The notes under the pieces are model-generated. The model ran no database searches. It saw only the letters and a program-made list of their open reading frames with translations, and was not told where the DNA came from. 11,290 bases of DNA from the NCBI GenBank assembly GCA_035461405.1, contig DATHVH010000307.1:1-11290 (forward strand), in the 5' to 3' direction. This DNA comes from Anditalea sp035461405. Lineage in GTDB: Bacteria > Bacteroidota > Bacteroidia > Cytophagales > Cyclobacteriaceae. Position 1 is the first letter of the stretch, and every line of letters starts with the position of its first letter. Of this stretch, positions 1 through 6,966 are shown piece by piece. The translations under genes were made by a program, and so were the position numbers.

Positions 1-43
1 TCATCAGATAGAACTATGAGATAGGTCATTTATTTTGTTGCAT

Positions 44-62
44 GTCAGATGACAGATGTCCG
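44..62 (-). repeat. Short degenerate 7-nt repeat (CATCTGN type, inverted)
   Basis: Two and a half units in tandem with 7-nt spacing: GTCAGAT, GACAGAT, GTCCG. Read on the minus strand this is the same kind of unit (CATCnGN) as the long array at 10148-10287. It is too short to be convincing alone and is reported because the same period and word recur at two other places in the window. Confidence 0.4.
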
Positions 63-373
63 TTTTTATATCGATAAACTGTGGAATTATAGAACCAAAG
101 TTTACCGGTCAAATGATATGATAACCACATTGATCAATCTCTTCATAAACTGATAACTACCAGCCTAAATGATGATGCTTATATCTTATACTTTAAATGA
201 TATTTACCCTTTCATACACTTTTAATCCCAACCGTTTATATAGTCATAATTTTTTAATCCGCCATTACAATCGTTTTCTTCTACATAATATTTTATTATT
301 TCTTTGGATGGTGCAGGTTTCTACCTTTAAATGCGGATAAACATTATTTCTCCCGTAAATTCGCAGTTTAATT

Positions 374-380
374 AAAAGGA
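374..380 (+). promoter_or_regulatory. Ribosome binding site of the MFS gene
   Basis: AAAAGGA ends 5 nt before the ATG at 386. This is the clearest purine-rich ribosome binding site in the window and supports that start. Most other genes here have only AT-rich leaders, as is common in Bacteroidota. Confidence 0.5.
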
Positions 381-385
381 ATATT

Positions 386-1549
386 ATGGGGCTTTTGCGA
401 AAGCGGAGAATTGCTTTGAGCAGTTTATTCTTTCTGTCGGGTCTCTGCTTTTCCTCTTGGGCTAGCAGAATACCGGATGTACAACTGAAATTCTCATTGT
501 CTGATGGGCAGTTAGGTACGCTGTTACTTGGGATGCCTATGGGCTCACTGGTAGCCTTGCCGCTGGCGGGGTGGTCAGTGCATAAGTTTGGAAGCCGAGC
601 TGTACTACTGATTTCTGGTTTGGCCTACTTGGTATTTCTTTACTTGATAGGGTTGAGCCCTTCGTTACTGGTTTTGGGTATGGTTGTGGTATTTTTTGGG
701 ATGGTAGGAAATATTCTAAACATTGCTCTTAATACACATGCTATCGGTATAGAAAACGAATATAAAAAAAATATACTGGCCTCCTTTCATGGATTATGGT
801 CCTTAGCCGGTTTTTCAGGTGCCGGCATTGGAGCTGCTAGTATTTACTTTGGACTAGTCGAGGCCGAACATTTTTTAATTGTTGGTTTTTTGGGTGTATT
901 GATTCTGGTTTTTTCCCAAAAATATATTTTAAAAGAAACTGAACCTTCCGGGGGAAGTGGTTTCGTACTTCGAAAGCCAGATGATTTATTGTTGAGAATT
1001 GGTTTAGTAGGTTTTTTTGGGATGATGTGTGAAGGTTGTATGTTTGACTGGAGTGGGGTGTATTTCAAAAAAGTGGTTCAAATAGAGCCAAATTTTGTTG
1101 CTATAGGCTATGTAGCTTTTATGGGGGCTATGGCAGGAGGCAGATTTGTATCCGATGCACTCACTAATAGGATTGGCAAAATAAAAATGTTGAGAATTAG
1201 TGGCGTACTGATAGGAATAGGTTTATTACTGGCAGTAAGTTTTCCTATACCTTCAACAGCGCTTATCGGCTTTATGTTAGTGGGATTGGGCACAGCTTCA
1301 GTGATACCCTTATCCTATAGCATAGCGGGAAGATCTAAAGTTTATTCTCCCGGTATAGCATTAGCTATGGTAGCGACAATATCTTTCTTTGGATTTCTTT
1401 TAGGTCCCCCCATCATAGGCTTTATAGCTGAATGGTTTAATCTCCGGGTGTCCTTTGCTCTGATTGCGGTGATGGGTATTGTTATTACAATTTTAATGTC
1501 TATAAGACCGGCTGTCTTTCACAAAAAAGAAGAGCAGGCTGTCACTTGA
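386..1549 (+). CDS. MFS transporter, YbjJ-like
   Basis: A 387-residue integral inner-membrane protein with the length and hydrophobic pattern of a 12-helix major facilitator superfamily carrier. The first half has a weak motif-A loop (GWSVHKFGSR, about 62-71). The second half has a good copy (GRFVSDALTNRIG, about 252-264), with the central loop at about 180-200. The segments SFHGLWSLAGFSGAGIGA (about 133-150) and EGCMFDWSGVYF (about 216-227, with membrane-embedded Glu and Asp) resemble the conserved SFHxxxSxGxxxGA and EGxxxDWSxVY segments of the YbjJ group. Substrate is not deducible; YbjJ itself is poorly characterised. The ATG is preceded by AAAAGGA at good spacing. The gene ends 4 bp from the stop of the opposing VOC gene. 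The family call is secure and the subgroup is probable. Confidence 0.88.
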   Translation: MGLLRKRRIALSSLFFLSGLCFSSWASRIPDVQLKFSLSDGQLGTLLLGMPMGSLVALPLAGWSVHKFGSRAVLLISGLAYLVFLYLIGLSPSLLVLGMVVVFFGMVGNILNIALNTHAIGIENEYKKNILASFHGLWSLAGFSGAGIGAASIYFGLVEAEHFLIVGFLGVLILVFSQKYILKETEPSGGSGFVLRKPDDLLLRIGLVGFFGMMCEGCMFDWSGVYFKKVVQIEPNFVAIGYVAFMGAMAGGRFVSDALTNRIGKIKMLRISGVLIGIGLLLAVSFPIPSTALIGFMLVGLGTASVIPLSYSIAGRSKVYSPGIALAMVATISFFGFLLGPPIIGFIAEWFNLRVSFALIAVMGIVITILMSIRPAVFHKKEEQAVT

Positions 1550-1553
1550 GATA

Positions 1554-2240
1554 CTAATCGTTAAAAATAAAGAAGCCAAGCCCGCCTGGATCCCGGATTA
1601 TAATATTGTCTACTTCACCATCTTTATTGAAATAGGTAATTTCTTCCGTTATGGGTATGTCCTCATTTCTGATAGACTGTATTACCGAAGGGTTAGATGT
1701 TCCATTGAAATATGTAAGGGAGGGATTGAAGAACAGGTGGGGACAGCTTTGAGGTTTCATGAAACTGATGCCAAATCCACTTGGATGAGATAAAGTCATC
1801 CAGGGACTATCAGTTGATCCCGCAGCTACTGAGAATCCCAATACTTGATAAAAATCCAAAGATCTGACCATCGAAATAGTTTCAATGCTTATTCCCGAGT
1901 AATTTCCCAATTTGCTAAAGTTTTTCCGCTCACTCACTTCTCCCATAAATTCAGATTCTATCAGGTATATCCATACCCCATTTGGATCGGTGGTCATATA
2001 TCCTTCAGAATATTCTATGATAGAATTTTGTTGCAAGAAAGATATTTCTTCTGACCAAGATTTTTTGTATAACCTAAATCCAGATCTAGCAAATCGATCA
2101 GTATTGATCTCAATTATTGCCATGCCATCAGTAAAAATAGATCTTCCTTCGCTAGGGATTTTTTGGAAGCCTAGCGTTTCATAGAACTGTGTGCTTTTGG
2201 CTATGGATGGGGTAGTGGTTTGGATACTTATCTGGGTCAT
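1554..2240 (-). CDS. Tandem VOC (glyoxalase/bleomycin-resistance fold) protein
   Basis: A 228-residue cytosolic protein made of two consecutive VOC half-modules, about residues 1-110 and 118-228. Each begins with the typical strand-helix pattern ending in an FY-x(2-3)-LGF signature (FYETLGF near 19-25; FYQVLGF near 130-136) and ends with a DPNG or DPGG turn followed by a hydrophobic strand (DPNGVWIYLIE; DPGGLGFFIF). VOC enzymes usually take a first metal ligand, often His, from strand 1. Neither half has His there (ISIQTTTP and GISIETIS), so classic Ni/Zn glyoxalase I activity looks unlikely. A ligand-binding, non-metal or divergent-metal role is possible. The leader upstream of the ATG is AT-rich without a Shine-Dalgarno sequence. 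It converges on the MFS gene with a 4-bp gap. The fold call is strong; function is unknown. Confidence 0.85.
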   Translation of the reverse strand: MTQISIQTTTPSIAKSTQFYETLGFQKIPSEGRSIFTDGMAIIEINTDRFARSGFRLYKKSWSEEISFLQQNSIIEYSEGYMTTDPNGVWIYLIESEFMGEVSERKNFSKLGNYSGISIETISMVRSLDFYQVLGFSVAAGSTDSPWMTLSHPSGFGISFMKPQSCPHLFFNPSLTYFNGTSNPSVIQSIRNEDIPITEEITYFNKDGEVDNIIIRDPGGLGFFIFND

Positions 2241-2257
2241 AGTGATAGATTTTAATT

Positions 2258-2297
2258 GTCGAAGTATTTAATCGTCGAATCGATGAACTGTCGATTA
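2258..2297 (+). repeat. Degenerate 8-nt tandem array (GTCGAATC type)
   Basis: Five consecutive 8-mers can be laid out without gaps: GTCGAAGT, ATTTAATC, GTCGAATC, GATGAACT, GTCGATTA. The three units starting with GTCGA are spaced exactly 16 nt apart. The same GTCGAATC word is repeated in tandem at 9962-9977 and appears inverted at 10084-10123. It lies 18 bp upstream of the VOC start codon. Confidence 0.5.
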
Positions 2298-2500
2298 GGG
2301 GTACAAAACTATTAAGGTGCTTATTCTTATCCAGGGTTATTTTTTCTTTTTGAGGAAAGAACAGAGTACAGTTTCCTTAATAGCTTAACAATACTTATAG
2401 TACGGCTCATCGGGTTTATTGTGATGAAAACAATTTTACTATAATACAAATAAACAATTCCAGATTCAAATATTGTATATATTCAACAATCCGACAATTC

Positions 2501-2542
2501 AAAAGTCCCACATTAAAATAGTCGCCCAACAAAAAGTCCCAC
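2501..2542 (+). repeat. 11-bp direct repeat AAAAGTCCCAC
   Basis: Exact copies at 2501-2511 and 2532-2542, 31 nt apart from start to start. They sit inside a patch (2484-2555) that can loosely be read as 8-nt units ending in AATC or AGTC, but that phasing is weaker than in the other arrays. It might be an operator pair for the downstream gene or another repeat remnant; the sequence does not decide. Confidence 0.4.
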
Positions 2543-2645
2543 GAATCAGCAGATCAATAATTACTCACTAATCGAATGGTTTATGTTGAAATTTTTAATA
2601 AATTAGAAATTATGTATACATATTTCAATTAAACCATCTGGGAAT

Positions 2646-3236
2646 GTGAAACGATTTAGTGTAGGATTTCTGCTGTATTTTCTTTGCCTGTGCAACCTTT
2701 ATGCACAAGACACCCTGAGATTCAGTATCTCTGTAGCTGGCATCACTATCGGAGAAATGAAAGCCGTAAAAACCAAGGCTGGCGAAAAGGAAAGATATCA
2801 GCTAGAGAGCAAAGTTGATTTTTGGTTTTTTGGAAAAATTAAGGCTTTGGTAAGAACTGATGCCTATTACAATGAAAAACAGTTCCTGCAGTCTACAATG
2901 AATACTCATACCAATAAAGGGGAATTTCTTACTACGATAAACTGGAAAGGTGATAGATACCATATAGATGCTGAAAGTTATAAATATGAGTACGAGGGAG
3001 AGGAGAAGGGAGCTATGGAGTATAGTGGGATTAAATTATTCTTTCAGGAACCGCGAGGAATCAGCAAACTTATGAACGAACACTATGGTAAAATAGCTCT
3101 AGTGAATAATGCCCAAGAGTACTATCAAGTAAAAGTAGAAGGCAATACCAATAAATACTATTATGAAAACGGCCAATTGGTCCGCGCCATCATGGAGCAC
3201 CCCGTTAAAAATTATGTAGTAAAAAGGATCTTATGA
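2646..3236 (+). CDS. Secreted DUF6134-like protein
   Basis: A 196-residue exported protein of unknown function. Residues 1-20 form a signal peptide (KRF basic start, hydrophobic core, LYA-Q junction). The mature part is beta-rich and resembles the Bacteroidota family DUF6134: an opening strand then VAGITIGEMKA (about 30-40), WFFGKIKALVRTDAYYN (about 60-76), and the late NKYYYENGQLVRAIMEH segment (about 169-185). Such proteins are predicted periplasmic and are distantly reminiscent of DUF3108-type beta-sandwiches. The start is GTG at 2646; the frame is closed by a TAG at 2604-2606 and holds no in-frame ATG after it, and the GTG gives a complete signal peptide. GGGA lies only 2 nt before the GTG, too close for a good ribosome binding site. 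Family assignment is from memory of motif shape and is moderately certain. Confidence 0.8.
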   Translation: MKRFSVGFLLYFLCLCNLYAQDTLRFSISVAGITIGEMKAVKTKAGEKERYQLESKVDFWFFGKIKALVRTDAYYNEKQFLQSTMNTHTNKGEFLTTINWKGDRYHIDAESYKYEYEGEEKGAMEYSGIKLFFQEPRGISKLMNEHYGKIALVNNAQEYYQVKVEGNTNKYYYENGQLVRAIMEHPVKNYVVKRIL

Positions 3237-3257
3237 TGATTATTTTACTTCATTTGC

Positions 3258-3330
3258 TATTCAGTATTCAATGTTAAATTTCTGATAAAAAGGCCGAATG
3301 ATGAACACTGAATTTCGAATAATGAGGTGC
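3258..3330. repeat. 7-nt periodic inverted repeat (TATTCAN / GAATNNT type)
   Basis: The left arm reads as 7-mers TATTCAG, TATTCAA, TGTTAAA, TTTCTGA (3258-3285). The right arm reads GAATGAT, GAACACT, GAATTTC, GAATAAT, GAGGTGC (3296-3330). The arms are complementary: 3258-3275 against 3304-3321 pairs at 14 of 18 positions, giving a long imperfect hairpin with a 28-nt loop. It lies between the DUF6134-like stop and the DoxX start. It could act as a transcription barrier or be a REP-like repetitive element; there is no T-tract to make it a standard terminator. Confidence 0.5.
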
Positions 3331-3342
3331 AATATAAACCTT

Positions 3343-3356
3343 CATCCAACATCCAA
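3343..3356 (+). repeat. Two tandem CATCCAA 7-mers before DoxX
   Basis: CATCCAA is perfectly duplicated, ending 14 nt before the DoxX ATG. It matches the unit type of the large array at 10148-10287, where one unit is also CATCCAA (10281-10287). Confidence 0.45.
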
Positions 3357-3370
3357 CAAAACATACGCTT

Positions 3371-3877
3371 ATGCACTCAACCCTCGCAAAGGTACTTAGG
3401 ACAGACCCAGACGCAACTACTATCCTCATTCGCCTTATGGTAGGTGCGGTTTTTCTATCTGAAGGAATACAGAAATACCTCTTTCCGGAGTTGCGGGGAG
3501 CGGGTAGATTTGAAAAAATTGGATTGCCTAATCCTGAGTTCTTAGGGTATTTTGTTGGTCTGTTTGAAATTCTTTGTGGTCTATTTATTCTTATCGGTCT
3601 ACTCACCAGATTATCAGCTATACCTACCCTGATCATTATGATAGTAGCCTTTGCTACCACCAAGTCTGAAATCCTGGCAAATGAAGGGTTTTGGTCCATG
3701 ATGCATGGAAGTCGAACAGACTGGGCTATGCTATTGGGGAGCATATTCCTGATCATCAAAGGTGGAGGCAAGTGGTCGGTAGATAGGATCATTACTAATG
3801 TCGAACTGCAAGATGGATTTATATCGAAAGAAAATATGGATAGTATAAGAATTAAAAATAAACAGACAATTCAGTAG
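3371..3877 (+). CDS. DoxX family membrane protein
   Basis: A 168-residue inner-membrane protein with four predicted helices at about 16-33, 57-77, 82-97 and 117-130. It carries typical DoxX/DoxX-like features: an opening RLMVGAVFLSEGIQKYLFPE segment (about 21-40), a GRFEKIGLPNPEF loop (about 45-57), a glycine-rich GLFEILCGLFILIGLLTR helix (about 63-80) and a closing GGGKWSVD (about 131-138). The last 30 or so residues are hydrophilic and beyond the usual end of the family. DoxX proteins have been linked to quinone or sulfur redox and oxidative-stress responses, but most members, including this short stand-alone type, have no assigned reaction. The leader before the ATG shows no Shine-Dalgarno sequence. 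Family call strong. Confidence 0.88.
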   Translation: MHSTLAKVLRTDPDATTILIRLMVGAVFLSEGIQKYLFPELRGAGRFEKIGLPNPEFLGYFVGLFEILCGLFILIGLLTRLSAIPTLIIMIVAFATTKSEILANEGFWSMMHGSRTDWAMLLGSIFLIIKGGGKWSVDRIITNVELQDGFISKENMDSIRIKNKQTIQ

Positions 3878-3932
3878 TATTCACTTTTATTAAAGCACAC
3901 GGACTCCTAATAATACTTTTTTAGCCCAAGTG

Positions 3933-3940
3933 TATATTTG
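3933..3940 (+). promoter_or_regulatory. Candidate -7 box upstream of topB
   Basis: TATATTTG matches the Bacteroidota -7 consensus TAnnTTTG and sits 82 nt upstream of the topB ATG. No TTTG or TTG is found about 19 nt further upstream, so the match is half a promoter and may be chance in AT-rich DNA. Confidence 0.28.
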
Positions 3941-4021
3941 GATTGATTCCTTACAAGAATAACCGCATATTTGCCCAGCAAATTAATATATCCTTAAAAT
4001 ACTTCAAATCATCTTATCTCC

Positions 4022-6118
4022 ATGAAGGTATGTATAGCCGAAAAGCCAAGTGTAGCAAAAGATATAGCCCAGGTGCTGGGAGCTACACAGCGTAAGGACG
4101 GTTACTACGAAGGCAATGGTTATCAAGTGACCTGGACTTTTGGCCATTTCTGTACCCTCAAAGAACCTCATGATTATACTGATCAATGGAAATCTTGGAG
4201 GCTCGAAAACCTTCCCATGATCCCTCCCAATTTTGGCATTAAGCTAATAGATAATGAGGGTGTGAAAAAGCAATTTAAGGTAATAGAAAAACTCGTAGCC
4301 AGCTGCGAAGAAGTCATTAACTGTGGTGATGCCGGACAGGAAGGTGAATTGATACAAAGGTGGGTATTGCTGAAAGCCAAATGTAATGTTCCAGTGAAAA
4401 GACTCTGGATATCTTCTCTTACTGAAAATGCTATACGTGAAGGTTTTTTAAAATTAAAGGATAGCGAAAAATACAATAATCTATATGCGGCGGGCAGTGC
4501 CAGAGCTATTGGAGATTGGCTGCTGGGGATGAATGCCACCAGGCTCTTTACCAAGAAATTCGCGCAACAAAAATCTGTCTTATCCATAGGCAGGGTACAA
4601 ACACCAACCCTAGCCATGCTGGTGCAGAGACAAAAGGAAATCAATGCTTTCCAATCTGAGGAATACTGGGAATTAAAGACCATTTATCGAGAAACGGAAT
4701 TCACTGCCACTATAGAACGAATTAGGATAGAGGAAAAGGCCGAAAAGGGTTTAAAGTACCTGGAGGGTTTTCCATTTACCATTACTTCCTTTGAAAAGAA
4801 AGAAGGAAAGGAAGGTAATCCAAGGCTTTTTGATCTTACCGCCCTACAGGTGGAGGCCAATAAAAAGTTTGGGTACTCTGCGGAAGATACACTTAAGTAT
4901 GTTCAAAACCTTTATGAGAAAAAGTATGTAACCTATCCAAGGGTGGACACTACTTATCTATCTGAAGATTTACACCCAAAAATACCTGGAATACTTCAGA
5001 GTATGACTTACTATCAGCAATTGATAGAACCTATTTTGGCGAAGCCTATTCCTAAATCCAAAAGCGTCTTTGATGATGCAAAGGTCACTGATCACCATGC
5101 TATAATCCCTACTGAAATTTTGCCATCAGGCCTATATGTCAAAGAGGAAAAAAAGGTTTATGATCTGATAGCTCGAAGATTCATAGCGGTGTTTTATCCG
5201 GAATGTAAAGTGTCCAATACTACAGTATTGGGCAAAGTAGGGCAGGTAGAATTCAAAGCTACTGGGAAGCAGATATTAGAGCCAGGCTGGAAAGCTGTCT
5301 ATGCTAATGATTCTAAAAAAGACAGTGAGGAAGAAAAGCTTATGCCAGTCTTTACCGAAGGTGAATCAGGTCCTCATGAACCAAAAATACATAAAGGCAA
5401 AACTACTCCGCCCAAACCTTTTACGGAAGCCACACTTTTGAGGGCAATGGAAACTGCCGGCAAACAGGTAGAGAACGAAGAGATGCGTGAGCTGCTGAAA
5501 GATAATGGTATAGGCCGCCCGTCTACTAGAGCAAATATTATCGAAACGCTTTTTCGAAGAAAATATATAGAGAAGAAAAAGAAAAACCTTTTTGCTACCC
5601 AGACAGGTATGGATCTTATAGACACTATCCAAAACGAGCTGCTAAAAAGTCCTGAACTCACCGGAGATTGGGAAAGAAAACTCAGGTTGATAGAAAAAGG
5701 TGAATATGAACCTGGTCTATTTAAGGAAGAACTTATCAAGATGGTGACCGATCTGACGCATGAAGTTAAGTCAGGAAGTTTCCGGCCTATAAGCATAGCC
5801 ATAGCTGTAGAGCCAGCAACAGCAAAGCCTAAAATAAAAAAAGTAAAAGCTAAGGTAGATTTATCAGCACTGATTTGCCCGAAGTGTGAGGCCCATAACT
5901 TAATTAAGGGAAATTCAGCCTATGGCTGTGGTAATTTCAAGGTGTGTGGTTTTAAATTGTCATTTGTTCTATATGGAAAAACACTTACCGAAAGCCAAGT
6001 TAATGATCTGATTTCCAAAGGGGCAACTCGAAAAATAAAGGGAATTGTTTTAGAAGATGGATCCACAAAAGAAGGAAAATTTAAATTGGATGAAAGTTTT
6101 AATATAATAATAGAATAA
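4022..6118 (+). CDS. topB: DNA topoisomerase III (type IA)
   Basis: A complete 698-residue type IA topoisomerase that relaxes or decatenates DNA through a transient 5'-phosphotyrosine link and needs Mg2+. The N-terminal Toprim domain starts immediately with KVCIAEKPSVAKDIAQVLG (2-20) and carries GDAGQEGEL (102-110), the acidic metal-binding segment. The gate and catalytic region includes SIGRVQTPTLAML (188-200), the active-site YVTYPRVDTTYL (302-312, catalytic Tyr 305), DDAKVTDHHAIIPT (351-364) and LLKDNGIGRPSTRANIIETL (491-510). A short C-terminal tail has one four-cysteine zinc finger (C619, C622, C636, C642), fewer than in TopA. The size and single finger fit bacterial TopB rather than TopA. 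The ATG has no Shine-Dalgarno sequence but begins exactly at the conserved N-terminus. It stands alone: no plasmid, integrase or conjugation genes adjoin it, so it looks like a chromosomal housekeeping copy. Confidence 0.96.
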   Translation: MKVCIAEKPSVAKDIAQVLGATQRKDGYYEGNGYQVTWTFGHFCTLKEPHDYTDQWKSWRLENLPMIPPNFGIKLIDNEGVKKQFKVIEKLVASCEEVINCGDAGQEGELIQRWVLLKAKCNVPVKRLWISSLTENAIREGFLKLKDSEKYNNLYAAGSARAIGDWLLGMNATRLFTKKFAQQKSVLSIGRVQTPTLAMLVQRQKEINAFQSEEYWELKTIYRETEFTATIERIRIEEKAEKGLKYLEGFPFTITSFEKKEGKEGNPRLFDLTALQVEANKKFGYSAEDTLKYVQNLYEKKYVTYPRVDTTYLSEDLHPKIPGILQSMTYYQQLIEPILAKPIPKSKSVFDDAKVTDHHAIIPTEILPSGLYVKEEKKVYDLIARRFIAVFYPECKVSNTTVLGKVGQVEFKATGKQILEPGWKAVYANDSKKDSEEEKLMPVFTEGESGPHEPKIHKGKTTPPKPFTEATLLRAMETAGKQVENEEMRELLKDNGIGRPSTRANIIETLFRRKYIEKKKKNLFATQTGMDLIDTIQNELLKSPELTGDWERKLRLIEKGEYEPGLFKEELIKMVTDLTHEVKSGSFRPISIAIAVEPATAKPKIKKVKAKVDLSALICPKCEAHNLIKGNSAYGCGNFKVCGFKLSFVLYGKTLTESQVNDLISKGATRKIKGIVLEDGSTKEGKFKLDESFNIIIE

Positions 6119-6135
6119 TTTTTTTATTTACTTAC

Positions 6136-6143
6136 TACTTTTG
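6136..6143 (+). promoter_or_regulatory. Candidate -7 box downstream of topB
   Basis: TACTTTTG fits TAnnTTTG and lies 18 bp after the topB stop. It would start a transcript with about a 140-nt leader for the gene at 6291. No good -33 TTTG is present at the right spacing, so this is tentative. Confidence 0.27.
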
Positions 6144-6290
6144 TAGTTAATTAAAAGCAGGTCAAATACAATTTTTAGTTTTTCGTATAAAATAGCGTAT
6201 TGGAGTAAATTTCAGACTTAAAAATAAATAGTAATGATTGAGCCAAATCGAGTAAAGATTACGTATTGTTTATAATATACTCTTAAGCTC

Positions 6291-6905
6291 ATGAAAAGAC
6301 TTTTTACTACTGTAGCCATGGCAGTTGGTTTTTCTACCATAGCTACCTTTGCTTTTTTCCATCTGAGGGCAGAAGCCAAGGCTAACTTACAATTCAGGTC
6401 CTTGTACCATCAGGTTCAAATGTTTATAGGAAATGAGGGTGATTACTATAATAAGGTAAGTTATCCTCAGTCCACCCCTGAAGTAGGCTATGATGATTTT
6501 TTTATTGAAATAGTACATCAAGGCCAGCTGGAATCCCCCTTTTGGACCAAATGGGGATTATCTAATCAGGTTGACCTCATTGAACCGGAATTCTTTTCCC
6601 AAAAAGTAAAATACATATCTATCACCAGCGACCAACCATTTCTAGACTATAAACCTGGAGATAATTTAGCGGAGCTATTTGTGGTGGAGAAAAAAGAAAG
6701 TCTGCACAACGATATGCTTACAAAAGAAACTTTACTTAAGCAATTAACGGATTTTCGATTAAAGGACTTTTCCTCATTTCTCTATACATTATCAAAAGCA
6801 CCAAGGAAATCAGGAGTATATCAATTTACTTTTAATTATGTCCTTAGTGATGGTAAAAAATTGTCTGCTACCAGTAGACAGCTTAATATTAAAGGTGAGC
6901 ATTGA
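6291..6905 (+). CDS. Unrecognised N-terminally anchored protein
   Basis: A 204-residue protein I do not recognise. Residues 1-24 (MKR start, then a hydrophobic run to FAFFHL) form a membrane anchor or an uncleaved signal peptide; no clear signal peptidase site follows, so periplasm-facing anchoring is the best guess. The rest is mixed alpha/beta and polar, with aromatic-rich stretches (YDDFFIEIVHQ about 67-77; SPFWTKWGLSNQVDLIEPEFF about 82-102) and a C-terminal strand pair with an Ig-like flavour (KSGVYQFTFNYVLSDGKKL about 173-191). No catalytic motif or cysteine pair is evident. The ATG at 6291 is the natural start because it opens the basic-hydrophobic N-terminus. It is followed after 61 bp by a small gene on the same strand, and the two may be co-transcribed to the terminator at 7281. 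Confidence 0.75.
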   Translation: MKRLFTTVAMAVGFSTIATFAFFHLRAEAKANLQFRSLYHQVQMFIGNEGDYYNKVSYPQSTPEVGYDDFFIEIVHQGQLESPFWTKWGLSNQVDLIEPEFFSQKVKYISITSDQPFLDYKPGDNLAELFVVEKKESLHNDMLTKETLLKQLTDFRLKDFSSFLYTLSKAPRKSGVYQFTFNYVLSDGKKLSATSRQLNIKGEH

Positions 6906-6966
6906 CAAGCAAACAAACAGTGTACTCAGTAGTTTTTATTTTATCGAAAACTAAAATAACCAAACT

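Larger units (their letters stand above)
1..385. other. Non-coding region upstream of the MFS transporter
   Basis: AT-rich stretch with no supportable gene. All three minus-strand frames meet a stop within the first 40 bases, and the plus-strand frames are also quickly closed, so no gene runs in from the left edge. It holds one short 7-nt periodic repeat at 44-62 (separate entry) and several loosely repeated TAAATGAT-like words around 110-210. A possible TACCTTTA box lies at 322-329 with TTTG at 303-306, but the 15-nt spacer is shorter than the roughly 19 nt expected of a Bacteroidota promoter, so no promoter is called. Confidence 0.6.
2241..2645. other. Non-coding gap between divergent VOC and DUF6134-like genes
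   Basis: This 405-bp AT-rich region must hold the promoters of both divergent genes, but I see no clear TTTG-N19-TAnnTTTG promoter. It contains an 8-nt periodic array at 2258-2297 just upstream of the VOC gene. A weaker periodic patch lies near 2484-2555, which includes the exact 11-bp direct repeat AAAAGTCCCAC at 2501-2511 and 2532-2542. No ORF with coding character was found. Confidence 0.55.

Noticed and set aside
303..329. TTTG plus TACCTTTA promoter for the MFS gene
   Set aside because: The spacer is 15 nt rather than about 19, and the -7 box ends in A rather than G.
3274..3792. 172-residue minus-strand open frame opposite DoxX
   Set aside because: It lies over the DoxX gene, which has clear family motifs. 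Its translation is a low-complexity mix of Ile, Arg and Pro with no domain, so it is a shadow frame.
4183..5802. Several minus-strand open frames of 88-166 codons across topB
   Set aside because: All are antisense to well-conserved topoisomerase motifs and show Phe/Ser/Leu-rich shadow composition.
4022..6118. topB as evidence for an integrative or conjugative element
   Set aside because: TopB homologues occur on mobile elements in Bacteroidota, but no integrase, relaxase, tra gene or attachment repeat is present in the window.
6930..6953. 7-bp hairpin TAGTTTT/AAAACTA before the 93-residue gene
   Set aside because: Only one G-C pair, a 10-nt loop and no T-run. It is too weak to call a terminator or riboswitch, so it is only mentioned with the gene.
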